From Pseudophaeobacter flagellatus (GTDB lineage: Bacteria; Pseudomonadota; Alphaproteobacteria; Rhodobacterales; Rhodobacteraceae), in the NCBI RefSeq assembly GCF_021228235.1, contig NZ_JAJQRG010000013.1, positions 24,407-88,406 on the forward strand: a stretch of 64,000 nucleotides of DNA, in the 5' to 3' direction. Below, piece by piece: positions 55,890-64,000 of this stretch. Every line of letters starts with the position of its first letter. Position 1 is the stretch's first letter. The position numbers were made by a program, and so were the translations under genes. The notes under the pieces were generated by a model, which searched no databases, had not been told where the DNA came from, and saw nothing but the letters and a program-made list of their open reading frames with translations.

Positions 55890-56624
55890 ATGAAATTTCC
55901 GATCATTCGCACCGCCGGATTGGATGGGATGCTGGTGACATTTTCCGATGCGCTGAGCGAGGCTTCCAACCGTGCGACTCTGGCCTTTTGCGAGGCGTTG
56001 AAAGCCCGCGCCTGGCCCGGTGTGCAGGAGGTTTCGACCTCGCTGGCTTCGGTGTTTTTACGATTTGATGTCAATGCTCTGCGCCATGAGGCCCTGCAAG
56101 AGAAGCTTTGGGATCTGCTGAGCCAGCAGGACTGGCTGCAGGCACCGCTGCCGGGCGGGCGTCGGTTGTGGCAGGTGCCAACTGTCTTTGGCACTGAACT
56201 GGCGCCGCAATTGGGTGAGGCCGCCGATGCGGCAGGCCTAAGCGAAGCCCAGGCAATCGAGAGCCTGGGTACGGCGCGGGTGCGGGTCCTGACCATTGGC
56301 TTTGCTCCGGGGCAGCCCTATCTTGGCCCGCTTGGCGTGGAATGGAACCTGCCGCGCCAGACGGAACTGACGCCGCAGGTGCCCGTTGGCGCGCTGGTGC
56401 TGGCGATCAGCCAGTTGGTGCTCTTTGCCACAACGGCCCCGACGGGCTGGCGGCATGTGGGGCAGACCGGATTTCGCAGCTTTCAGCTGGAATCGCAGGA
56501 TCCGATTGCGCTGCGCGCGGGGGATGAGATGATTTTCACCCCGGTTTCCAGATCTGACTATGATAGGTTCTGCGCAGAAGACAGCCGCTTTGGCGGGGCC
56601 AGCCGGGAGGAGATCCCAGCATGA
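55890..56624 (+). CDS. pxpB: 5-oxoprolinase subunit PxpB (KipI-like)
   Basis: A 244-residue component of the PxpABC enzyme that opens 5-oxoproline to L-glutamate with ATP. The conserved RVLTIGFAPGQPYLGPLGVEW-like region (LTIGFAPGQPYLGPLG) is visible. I take ATG 55890; an in-frame GTG at 55875 is possible. Overlaps pxpC (ATGA). Confidence 0.9.
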   Translation: MKFPIIRTAGLDGMLVTFSDALSEASNRATLAFCEALKARAWPGVQEVSTSLASVFLRFDVNALRHEALQEKLWDLLSQQDWLQAPLPGGRRLWQVPTVFGTELAPQLGEAADAAGLSEAQAIESLGTARVRVLTIGFAPGQPYLGPLGVEWNLPRQTELTPQVPVGALVLAISQLVLFATTAPTGWRHVGQTGFRSFQLESQDPIALRAGDEMIFTPVSRSDYDRFCAEDSRFGGASREEIPA

Positions 56625-57637
56625 GTGCTCTTAAGGTTCTTCGCATTGGTCCGCTTGTCTCGATCCAGGATCAGGGGCGACCGGGTCAATTGCAACAGGG
56701 GGTGTCGCGTGGTGGTGCGGCGGATCTCCTGGCTTTGGCAGAGGGCGCGGCGCTGCTGCGCCAATCTGCCGATTTGGCGGCGCTGGAAATGGCGGGCATG
56801 GGCGGGCTGTTCGAAGCTACCGGCCCATTGCGGATTGCCCTGACTGGCGCGCCGATGCAGGTCTGTCTGGATGGCGAGTTCCTGGCCTGGAACGCGTCGC
56901 ATCAGATGCAGGCCGGGCAGCGGCTGGAGATTGGCGCGGCGCGGCGCGGGGTCTACGGCTATCTGCATCTTGGCGGTGGCATCGACAGCGCAGTGATGCT
57001 GGGCGCGCGGGCGGCACATCTGATGTCGGGCTTGGGGCGTACCGTTGCGGTGGACGACCTTTTGCCCTGTGGGCAGGACCAAGGCGGTGAGACTGGGCTG
57101 GGGCTGAGCGCAGAAGACCGCTTTCAGGGTGGGGATCTGCGTATCGTTGCGGGCTTTCAGTCCGATCTCTTTGCCAAAAAGGTGCGGGAGCGCTTTGCTG
57201 AAAGGGATTTCAGACGCGGATCCCGTGCCAATCGCATGGGGGTGGAACTGGTCTCTGACGGGGCGGGCTTTGCCGCCGAAGGACAGTTGAATATCCTGTC
57301 GGAAATCATTGTGCCGGGCGACGTGCAGATGACTGGCGATGGCAAGCCCTTTGTACTGCTACGTGAGGCGCAGACCACCGGCGGCTATCCCCGGATCGGC
57401 ACCGTGCTGCCCTGCGATCTGCCGCGGGTCGCCCAGGCCCAGGCCGGCACAGAGCTGCGGTTCGACTGGGTGACGCTGGAAGAGGGGCTTGCGCTGCAGG
57501 CCAGGTACGATGCCCAGGTGAAATCCATTCCCGGTCGGTGCATGCCCCTGCTGCGGGATCCGGCGCTCATGCAGGATCTGCTTGCCTATCAACTGATCAG
57601 CGGTGCGGTTTCGGCCGATACCGACCCCTTTGCCTGA
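56621..57637 (+). CDS. pxpC: 5-oxoprolinase subunit PxpC (KipA-like, biotin-dependent carboxyltransferase family)
   Basis: A 338-residue protein beginning MSALKVLRIGPLVSIQDQGR, with the long GYLHLGGGI and FRRGSRANRMGVEL segments typical of PxpC. It acts with PxpB and PxpA. Its stop precedes pxpA by 13 nt, with GGAGACACC as the pxpA ribosome site. Confidence 0.93.
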   Translation: MSALKVLRIGPLVSIQDQGRPGQLQQGVSRGGAADLLALAEGAALLRQSADLAALEMAGMGGLFEATGPLRIALTGAPMQVCLDGEFLAWNASHQMQAGQRLEIGAARRGVYGYLHLGGGIDSAVMLGARAAHLMSGLGRTVAVDDLLPCGQDQGGETGLGLSAEDRFQGGDLRIVAGFQSDLFAKKVRERFAERDFRRGSRANRMGVELVSDGAGFAAEGQLNILSEIIVPGDVQMTGDGKPFVLLREAQTTGGYPRIGTVLPCDLPRVAQAQAGTELRFDWVTLEEGLALQARYDAQVKSIPGRCMPLLRDPALMQDLLAYQLISGAVSADTDPFA

Positions 57638-57650
57638 ACGGAGACACCTG

Positions 57651-58424
57651 ATGAACAAGACCGTCGATCTGAACGCTGATATGGGCGAAAGCTTTGGCCC
57701 CTGGAACATGGGCGATGACAGCGCACTGCTAGATATTGTGACCTCGGCCAATATTGCCTGCGGGTTCCATGCCGGCGACCCGGACGTGATGGCAGTGACC
57801 ATGGCGCGGGCGCGGGACAATGGTGTTGGTATCGGCGCCCATCCCGGCTTTCCCGATCTGCAGGGCTTTGGGCGCCGCAAGATGCAGATGTCGCCTGTCA
57901 GCCTGGGCAATATGGTGCGCTACCAGCTGGGGGCGGCGCGTGGCATGGCGGCTGCGCTGGGCACGCAGGTGCGGCATCTGAAACTGCACGGCGCCCTGTC
58001 CAATATGGCCTGTGTGGATCACGCCATGGCCCGGGCCTGCTATGAGGCGGCGCTGGAGGTCGACCCGGATATCATCATCATGGTGCTGGCGGCCACCGCG
58101 ATGGAGGATGTGGTGCGCGATCTTGGCTGCAACTGGTGTGGTGAGATCTTTGCCGACCGTGCCTATAACGACGATGGTACCCTGGTGGACCGCAGCCTGC
58201 CGGGCGCGGTGATCCATGACGTCGATCTGGCCGGACCGCGCATTCTGCAGATGGTGCAAGAAGGCGCAATCATCACCCAAAGCGGCAAGCGGATCGAGAC
58301 ATCGATTGACACCATCTGCCTGCATGGCGACACCGCCGAGGCGGTGGCGCTGGCGCAATCGGTGCGCAACAGCCTAGAGGCGGGCGGGGTCGGTTTGCAG
58401 CAGTTTGCCGGGCGCAAAGGCTAG
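57651..58424 (+). CDS. pxpA: 5-oxoprolinase subunit PxpA (LamB/YcsF family)
   Basis: A 257-residue subunit starting MNKTVDLNADMGESFGPW; NIACGFHAGDPDVM, GAHPGFPDLQGFGRR and LKLHGALSNM are diagnostic. The start ATG 57651 follows GGAGACACCTG. Its stop overlaps the end of the convergent LuxR gene by 3-4 bp. Confidence 0.96.
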   Translation: MNKTVDLNADMGESFGPWNMGDDSALLDIVTSANIACGFHAGDPDVMAVTMARARDNGVGIGAHPGFPDLQGFGRRKMQMSPVSLGNMVRYQLGAARGMAAALGTQVRHLKLHGALSNMACVDHAMARACYEAALEVDPDIIIMVLAATAMEDVVRDLGCNWCGEIFADRAYNDDGTLVDRSLPGAVIHDVDLAGPRILQMVQEGAIITQSGKRIETSIDTICLHGDTAEAVALAQSVRNSLEAGGVGLQQFAGRKG

Positions 58425-59260
58425 GCGCTGCTATTTTTCTGCGGGCCTGATGGTGGTTCGTCAATTGTATTGAGGATCAGCGTGGCGATCTGCGTGACCG
58501 AGCTGACGCCCAGCCGCCTATAGGCACGCCGCCTGAGGGTGCGGATGGTGTTTTCCGAAACCCCCAGCTCTAGCGCGCTGCCGGCCACGCTCATCCCGCG
58601 TACGGCCAGATCGCAGACCTCGGCTTCGCGCCGGGTCAGCGCGCCAAAGAGCCCGGCATCTTGATCTCGTAGGGTCACGGTGCGCCCTGCTGCTGCCCGC
58701 CCCGATGCGGCCCGGCCAAAGGCGGTGCCGCCGGCGATCCGGTGGCGCAATCCTATCAGCTCATGTACCAGCGGCAGCACCTCTTGCAGCCGCTGCATCT
58801 CTGCCGGGCTAATCCAGCCTGCGGCCTTGCCGCGCAGGAAAAATGACTGAAAGCCCACCCGCTCGCTATAGGATGAAACGGTGACCCGCTCGATCACCTG
58901 ATCGCGGACATAGATCGGGCTGATCGGATCCTGGGGGCCGGGACGCCAGCGTTCGATTACCTGCCCACCGCCCTGGGCGGCGCGGATCCGCTGCAGAATG
59001 CTTTGCATCAGCTGGTCATTTTTCAGGATCACGCTGGCATTGCGGTTGAACCAATAGCTGCTCATCTCGCCCGCCCAAATCGACAGGACGGGGGCGGGGC
59101 GGGACATGTCGGCCACATAGAAGGTGCCAAAATTTGCGATCTCGGCGGCGCTGCGAATATAGGCCAGCACCTGGCGGGCAAAATCGGGCTGCACCACGGC
59201 CGCAGCCAGCGCGGCGACGTCACCCCGAGGGAGCGGTCGTGGAGGGAATATGTCACTCAT
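58421..59260 (-). CDS. LuxR-type transcriptional regulator
   Basis: A 279-residue regulator with the HTH at the C-terminus (LTRREAEVCDLAVRGMSVAG, then LGVSENTIRTLRRRAYRRLG). The N-terminal ~190 residues form an unrecognised sensor region. I chose ATG 59260; a longer upstream reading runs antisense through the dehalogenase gene and is not credible. Divergent from the dehalogenase (75 nt), with a palindrome between, so it is a likely controller of that gene. Confidence 0.85.
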   Translation of the reverse strand: MSDIFPPRPLPRGDVAALAAAVVQPDFARQVLAYIRSAAEIANFGTFYVADMSRPAPVLSIWAGEMSSYWFNRNASVILKNDQLMQSILQRIRAAQGGGQVIERWRPGPQDPISPIYVRDQVIERVTVSSYSERVGFQSFFLRGKAAGWISPAEMQRLQEVLPLVHELIGLRHRIAGGTAFGRAASGRAAAGRTVTLRDQDAGLFGALTRREAEVCDLAVRGMSVAGSALELGVSENTIRTLRRRAYRRLGVSSVTQIATLILNTIDEPPSGPQKNSSA

Positions 59261-59267
59261 TCGGGTG

Positions 59268-59285
59268 ACAGACTGGGGCGTCTGT
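59268..59285. promoter_or_regulatory. Candidate operator between the LuxR and rdhA genes
   Basis: ACAGAC-N6-GTCTGT, a perfect 18-bp inverted repeat in the 75-nt divergent gap. The dyad suits a LuxR-family dimer. Confidence 0.55.
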
Positions 59286-59335
59286 TGTGAAATAGTCAAG
59301 CAGGTTCCAGCGATCCCAGCGGCGAGGCCCGGCAG

Positions 59336-62300
59336 ATGACCCAGATATTTTCTAATCGCAAGCGCGCGATCCACTTGGGTCCTTACCCGATGGAACGGCT
59401 GATGCGCGGGCCAATGCCGGATTTGGCGGCGGTGCCGCCGACCCAGCCGTTGGATTTCCGCCGCCCCACTGCGCCGGCCTCTATTGTCAATGCCATGGGG
59501 GAATACCAGGCGATGATGGATGCGATCCGTGACGGGCTGGTGAACAGGGCGCAGGCCACCTGTCCCGGTGATCTTCAGGAACGCGCCAACCATATCAAGG
59601 CTTTTGGCTATTTTGCCGATGCCGCCATGGTGGGAATTGGCCCGGTGCCGGACAGTGCGCGGCTGACCCGGCCGTTTCGCAACCCGGATATTGACCGCCT
59701 GTCGCAGGATTTGAAGACCCGCCAGACCAAGACGCTGGCGGCGGGGATCGACCATATCATGGCCGATCTGAAAGAGGCGATGCAGGCACCGCCCACCACT
59801 ATTGGCGATCATAAACACGCCATCGTCTTTCTCTATGACATGCCACGCGATCCCCGCTCCGATGAAGAGGGGGCGGATTGGATCCAGGGTGCCGAGCAGC
59901 ATCGCGCCTGTCTGCGGGCCAGTGAAACTGCTGTGGTGCTGGCCAATTACATCCGCCTGTTGGGATGGGATGCCAAGGCCCATACCGGCACCTCTTCGGA
60001 TGTGGACCTGAACAAGCTGGCGGTGGCAGCGGGGCTGGTGGCGGTGCAGGATGGGCGGTTGCTCAACCCCTATCTGGGAGAGCGCTTTGGCATTGCGGTG
60101 GTCACTACCGATTTTGAACTGGCGCAGGACCAGCCACTGTTGCCGCTGGATCAGCAACCGATGATGCGGGTCAAGGGGCCAAAATGGTGGCTGGGGCTTG
60201 GCTCGCAGCGCTCAGCCTTTCACACGGATCCCTTTAAGTCCCGTGAGTTCAAAGATGGGCCGCACCCGTTTGAGACCCTGAATCGGGTGGATGACCCCAC
60301 CACCTACATTGACGAGCCAAATGTCGCGCGCGTGCCCAAGCGCGCCGATATGTTTGCCCGCAGCCAGTTTGGCGACATGGGCAAGGCCAATCAGGCGGCA
60401 GCCACTGGTGGGTTCTATGTGCGCAAGGCGGCACCGTCGATGGCGCAGCGGCGCATGCTGGGCGCGTTTGTGCTGTTGCAGGATGGCGCGCCATCACAGG
60501 GACCGCGCCCTGCGGATGCCGCGCGCAATGCCGCAAATGTCAAAGCGGCCAGCTATTGGCTGGGCATCGATGCGGTGGGTATCAGCCGCTGCCCGGACTG
60601 GACCTGGTACAGCCATGATGCCACAGGGGCTGAAATCCATCCCGAGCATGATCAGGCCATCAGCATGATTGTCGATCAGGGCTTTGACACCACCGAGGGC
60701 ACTTCGGGGGATGACTGGATTGCGGTGGCCCAATCCATGCGGGCCTATCTGCGCTTTTCGCTGCTGGGCGGCGTCATTGCCCGGCAGATCCGCAATCTTG
60801 GCTTCAAGGCCAAGGCCCATACGGTAATGGATGGCGAGGTGCTGCAGCCGCCGCTGTTGTTGTTGTCCGGCCTGGGAGAGGTCAGCCGCATTGGCGAGGT
60901 GATCCTAAATCCCTTCCTTGGCCCGCGCCTGAAATCCGGGGTTGTAACCACCGATATGCCACTGGCGCATGACAAGCCAATCGACTTTGGCCTGCAGGCC
61001 TTTTGTGAGGCCTGCAACAAATGTGCCCGTGAATGCCCATCGGGGGCGATCACCGCTGGGCCGAAGCTGATGTTCAACGGCTATGAGATCTGGAAAAGCG
61101 ACAGCCAGAAATGCACCACTTACCGGATCACCACGCCGGGGGGCGCCATGTGTGGCCGCTGTATGAAGACCTGCCCCTGGAACCTGGAGGGCATCTTTGC
61201 CGAGCGCCCCTTTCGCTGGGCCGCGATGAAGATACCAAAGGCGGCGCCTGTCTTGGCGAAACTGGATGATGCGCTGGGCAATGGCGAGATGAACCCGGCC
61301 AAGAAATGGTGGTGGGATCTGGAGATGGAGGAAGACGGTGGTTACCACCCGACTCGCCATCCGGTGAACGCCCGCGCGTTGCAAAAGGATCTGAACCTGA
61401 AATACGAGGACCAGACCCTGGCCGTTTATCCGGCCCCGCTGGCCCCACATCCCTGGCCCTATCCCTTTCCGATGGACCGTGAAGCCGGGATTGAGGCCTA
61501 CCAGCAGATGATCACCGCCAAGGACTACAAATCCCGCCGTGCCAAGGGCGAGACCGGCCCCTGGCAGCATCGCTATAGCAGTGATGTTGACAGCCCGGTG
61601 CTGGCGGTGCGGGTGGCGCGGGCTGAGAAGATGAGCCTGGGTGTCACCAAGTATGAGTTCGAGAGCCTGGATGGTGCAGAGCTGCCGCAATGGACTGCCG
61701 GAGCGCATCTCGACATCGTGGTGGCGCCGGAATACCTGCGGCAATATTCCATGTCCGGTGATCCTGCCGATCGCAGCCGCTACCAGATCGGGGTACTGTG
61801 CGAAGACGCCGGGCGCGGCGGATCGCAACTTTTGCACCGGATATTTGCCGAGGGACGGCGGGTCTTTGTCTCTCAACCGATCAACCATTTCCCGTTGGAA
61901 GAGGGCGCGGTGAAAAGCTATCTCATGGGCGGCGGCATCGGGATTACGCCAATGATTGCCATGGCGCATCGCTTGCACGCGCTGGGCCGGGAGTTTGAGC
62001 TGCATTATTCGATCTCGGATCGCGCCGGTGCGGGCTATCTGGCAGACTTGGCCGCCATGGCCTGGGCTGATCGGGTGCAAATACATGTTTCGGCCGAGGG
62101 GACGCGCGCCGATCTGGATCAGCTGCTGGCGGGCTACGCGTCGGGGCAGCATGTCTATACCTGTGGTCCGACCCGCTACATGGAGGGGGTAATGCAGGCG
62201 GCGGAGCGCCAGGGCTTCCCCGAGGAGGCGCGCCATCTGGAATATTTCACGGTCCCTGACCTACCAGAGTATGAAAATCACGCGTTCAAGCTGGTGCTGG

Positions 62301-62545
62301 CGCGGTCCGGCAAAACACTTGAGGTGCCCGCTGACCGGGTCGCCACAGATGTGCTGATCGAAAATGGTGTGCATATCGACGTTAAATGCGCCGATGGTAT
62401 CTGCGGGATCTGCAAATGCGGGCTTGTGTCAGGGGAGGTGGAGCATCGCGACTTTGTCCTGTCCAAGGCGCAACGCGAGGCGGCTGTGATCCTGTGTCAA
62501 TCCCGCGCGGCCCAGCCGGACGGGGTGATTGAAGTCGATCTCTAG
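59336..62545 (+). CDS. rdhA: Self-sufficient reductive dehalogenase fused to a flavin/ferredoxin reductase
   Basis: A 1069-residue protein. Residues ~1-740 form the cobalamin-dependent RdhA fold: a vestigial N-terminal half, the active-site segment DWTWYSHDATG with the catalytic Tyr425, Lys491/493 in GFKAKAHT, then the 4Fe-4S motifs FCEACNKCARECPSG (Cys557-567) and CTTY...CGRCMKTCPW (Cys593, 606-613). Residues ~750-1069 are a phthalate-dioxygenase-reductase-like module with RQYSMSG (FMN), GGGIGITPM (NAD(P)H) and a [2Fe-2S] site (Cys1018, 1023, 1026, 1054). No Tat signal and no RdhB anchor are present, so it is cytoplasmic and non-respiratory. This matches NAD(P)H-driven fused enzymes known from a few proteobacteria such as BhbA and the Jhaorihella enzyme. 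The halogenated substrate is unknown. Confidence 0.93.
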   Translation: MTQIFSNRKRAIHLGPYPMERLMRGPMPDLAAVPPTQPLDFRRPTAPASIVNAMGEYQAMMDAIRDGLVNRAQATCPGDLQERANHIKAFGYFADAAMVGIGPVPDSARLTRPFRNPDIDRLSQDLKTRQTKTLAAGIDHIMADLKEAMQAPPTTIGDHKHAIVFLYDMPRDPRSDEEGADWIQGAEQHRACLRASETAVVLANYIRLLGWDAKAHTGTSSDVDLNKLAVAAGLVAVQDGRLLNPYLGERFGIAVVTTDFELAQDQPLLPLDQQPMMRVKGPKWWLGLGSQRSAFHTDPFKSREFKDGPHPFETLNRVDDPTTYIDEPNVARVPKRADMFARSQFGDMGKANQAAATGGFYVRKAAPSMAQRRMLGAFVLLQDGAPSQGPRPADAARNAANVKAASYWLGIDAVGISRCPDWTWYSHDATGAEIHPEHDQAISMIVDQGFDTTEGTSGDDWIAVAQSMRAYLRFSLLGGVIARQIRNLGFKAKAHTVMDGEVLQPPLLLLSGLGEVSRIGEVILNPFLGPRLKSGVVTTDMPLAHDKPIDFGLQAFCEACNKCARECPSGAITAGPKLMFNGYEIWKSDSQKCTTYRITTPGGAMCGRCMKTCPWNLEGIFAERPFRWAAMKIPKAAPVLAKLDDALGNGEMNPAKKWWWDLEMEEDGGYHPTRHPVNARALQKDLNLKYEDQTLAVYPAPLAPHPWPYPFPMDREAGIEAYQQMITAKDYKSRRAKGETGPWQHRYSSDVDSPVLAVRVARAEKMSLGVTKYEFESLDGAELPQWTAGAHLDIVVAPEYLRQYSMSGDPADRSRYQIGVLCEDAGRGGSQLLHRIFAEGRRVFVSQPINHFPLEEGAVKSYLMGGGIGITPMIAMAHRLHALGREFELHYSISDRAGAGYLADLAAMAWADRVQIHVSAEGTRADLDQLLAGYASGQHVYTCGPTRYMEGVMQAAERQGFPEEARHLEYFTVPDLPEYENHAFKLVLARSGKTLEVPADRVATDVLIENGVHIDVKCADGICGICKCGLVSGEVEHRDFVLSKAQREAAVILCQSRAAQPDGVIEVDL

Positions 62546-62630
62546 CGGAAGGAGGGGGAGCGCGGAGCAAGGGGGGGGGCTCCCGCGCAGCGCCAGAGAC
62601 ATCAAAGATGCCTCGCGCCCCTTGGGCCGG

Positions 62631-62653
62631 GCGCCGCAGCCAAGCTGCGGCGC
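62631..62653. repeat. GC-rich hairpin after rdhA
   Basis: Perfect 10-bp stem GCGCCGCAGC / GCTGCGGCGC with a 3-nt loop. No T run follows. A second weak pair, GTTTGGC / GCCAAAC, lies just downstream (62654-62681). Possibly mRNA end structure for rdhA or the convergent glycosyltransferase-type gene. Confidence 0.5.
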
Positions 62654-62712
62654 GTTTGGCTCTCTTGGCAGAGCGCCAAACAGGACGGCGTGCAACTGGA
62701 CACTGGGCGTGC

Positions 62713-63576
62713 TTACAGCGAAGCAAACCAATCCGGCAGCTGCGTGCGATTGTCAAAGCGCAGGCTTTTGCTGCGCAATACAGAGGTTGCACTGTCGCGA
62801 ACCGGAGATTGTAGTTCTGTCCAGGCCTGCTCTTCGGCTGTCTCCCAGTTCAGAAATGGCAGGGCCTTGGCTTCGGCGACCTTCTCTCTGGCTTCGGCGC
62901 TGGCCTGCTGCCAGGCCTTGCCGGGTGTGCCTGGCCCTTTGCTATTTCCGACTTCGTGGCGCACCGTGGTCATTTCAGTCAGGGCCATGGCATCCGCAAA
63001 TTTCAGATGTGCCAGATAGACACCTCTTGGCATCACATACGGAAACTCGGCTAATCGGCCAGGGCGCAGCTGAAGGCCGTGCCGCCGTAGCCCAATGGGG
63101 CGCCGTACCGCCCAGGCCTTGCTGTAGTGCCCAGTAAAGACAGCATCCCGGCGCTGGGCAAAAACCGACTGCCCCCTGGCCGCCGGATCTGCTGGGGTGA
63201 AATCAAACATATTGAAGCCAAGCGCAAAAAGGGCAGGGGCCTCCTGTGCCTGCATCATCTGCCCCAGCGACCCCCAGCGCCTAGGGTCGACGCAGATCAC
63301 CTCATCCGCATCGGTGCGAATAACCCAGTCGTACAGTTCCAGCAGACCCTGTTGAAAGCTGTTCAACATGCGGCCGCGCCAATGATCGAACCCCTGCAAG
63401 CGATTGCGCGGGATCGTCAGAACAGAGACCCCGGGGCAGATCTCTTGCACCTGCGGGTCCGCACCATGGGAAACGACATAGAGGTTCTCAGCCCCGAGCT
63501 GGCGGCTGTAGTGGCGATACCATTGGGACAGCGCCCAGTGGTCCTTATGCGCCATGGTAAGTGCACAGATATTCAT
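62713..63576 (-). CDS. Glycosyltransferase-like (family 2/92-like) protein
   Basis: A 287-residue protein. ALTMAHKDHWALSQWYRHY and WVIRTDADEVICVDPRRWGS (the DADE acidic motif) resemble GT2-type or DUF4422-like transferases. The start ATG 63576 gives a compact N-terminus; an in-frame extension to 63669 has no ribosome site. No neighbours indicate the acceptor. Confidence 0.75.
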   Translation of the reverse strand: MNICALTMAHKDHWALSQWYRHYSRQLGAENLYVVSHGADPQVQEICPGVSVLTIPRNRLQGFDHWRGRMLNSFQQGLLELYDWVIRTDADEVICVDPRRWGSLGQMMQAQEAPALFALGFNMFDFTPADPAARGQSVFAQRRDAVFTGHYSKAWAVRRPIGLRRHGLQLRPGRLAEFPYVMPRGVYLAHLKFADAMALTEMTTVRHEVGNSKGPGTPGKAWQQASAEAREKVAEAKALPFLNWETAEEQAWTELQSPVRDSATSVLRSKSLRFDNRTQLPDWFASL

Positions 63577-63906
63577 GCCGCTCACTATGTCGGCCTGGTT
63601 CCGTCTCGCCAAGAGGCTTTGACGGGTCGGGCGGCTCAACCCTCCGGACAATCTGGTTTCATCGTGCAAAGTAAGAAAAGTCTGGCGCGGTTCATGGCGT
63701 GAGTCGCAGTCGCTCTTGTGGTCGGCGGGGTTGGTTCATCTATATGTTGATGTCGCGGCGACCTGGGGGTCTTGGCTGCACAAACCTAAGCCCGCGAAAC
63801 CGCAGACCAAGTGCCAGTTGGGGCAGCAGTAGCTCAAGGTAACCAGCTAATATTGCTGTATAAAACAGAAATATTTGAAAAAGATGTGATTTTGTGAAAT
63901 TATGGG
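63577..63906. other. Intergenic before the right-edge promoter
   Basis: No gene is visible. The AT-rich stretch at 63850-63900 resembles an upstream promoter element. Confidence 0.4.
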
Positions 63907-63935
63907 TTGCGGGATGTTTGAGTTAACACTAGAAC
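63907..63935 (+). promoter_or_regulatory. rRNA-type promoter at the window edge
   Basis: -35 TTGCGG (63907-63912), exactly 17 bp, -10 TAGAAC (63930-63935), followed by CCCCCTCTACCG and a GC-rich leader. This layout is like rRNA promoters of Rhodobacteraceae as I remember them, so a 16S gene may begin just beyond the window. Confidence 0.45.
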
Positions 63936-64000
63936 CCCCTCTACCGGCAGCGGCGACGCGGTCTGGTGGGTTGCTTCGGCGGCCGGACGGGCCGGAGAGA

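Noticed and set aside
58421..60157. 578-residue minus frame covering the LuxR region and the rdhA start
   Set aside because: The N-terminal ~300 residues are antisense to the dehalogenase; only the part from ATG 59260 has LuxR features.
60905..62236. 443-residue minus frame
   Set aside because: Antisense to the dehalogenase; no recognisable domain.
1..64000. CRISPR array
   Set aside because: I saw no series of regularly spaced repeats anywhere in the window.

Overview
The window looks like a chromosome segment of a marine alphaproteobacterium of the Roseobacter group (Rhodobacteraceae). The evidence is high GC outside the island, the AapJQMP system, an rpmH-rnpA-yidD-ttcA-yidC-engB core order, tRNA-Arg(ACG), and many compact operons with 4-bp ATGA overlaps. 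No species is assigned.

Layout. (1) 1-8,730: end of an ATP12-like gene, the aapJQMP amino-acid importer with two clear terminators, small genes (DUF411, SixA phosphatase, Fe-S protein), argB and an SDR. (2) 8,740-17,660: a leftward core block with PepSY membrane protein, DUF2946, engB, a MOSC protein, yidC, a GGDEF-EAL protein, ttcA, yidD, rnpA and rpmH, headed by a good sigma70-like promoter. (3) 17,900-21,520: TVP38 membrane protein, flavin disulfide reductase and an orphan histidine kinase. (4) 21,640-37,720: an accessory island starting at two identical tandem tRNA-Arg genes. It holds fragments of IS110, IS5, Mu-like and IS3 transposases, a broken tyrosine integrase, unknown genes (one a 647-aa coiled-coil protein), a frameshifted DUF6880 gene, and an apparently intact translationally coupled operon of a large serine recombinase and two ParB/RepB-like proteins with a divergent small HTH gene. 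(5) 37,990-47,260: a peptide ABC importer with a gamma-glutamyltransferase and an M20 peptidase in one operon, divergent from an IclR regulator. (6) 47,270-54,010: a six-gene operon (ABC importer of the iron/sugar-phosphate-type superfamily, MBL hydrolase, histidine phosphatase, HAD phosphatase) divergent from a DeoR regulator with palindromic TTTCG sites between them. (7) 54,210-62,550: a soluble PAS chemoreceptor, pxpBCA (5-oxoprolinase), and a LuxR-type regulator divergent from a 1069-aa self-sufficient reductive dehalogenase fused to its own flavin/ferredoxin reductase. (8) 62,700-64,000: a glycosyltransferase-like gene and an rRNA-type promoter at the right edge.

How the parts work together. 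Regions 5 and 7 may form a glutathione/gamma-glutamyl peptide to glutamate route (import, Ggt, M20 peptidase, 5-oxoprolinase). Region 6 looks like import and dephosphorylation of an organic phosphate under DeoR control. The reductive dehalogenase is the strongest single catabolic novelty. The recombinase-ParB-ParB operon is the strongest candidate for an under-described mobile or partition-like system. All functional assignments come from reading motifs; no database search was run.
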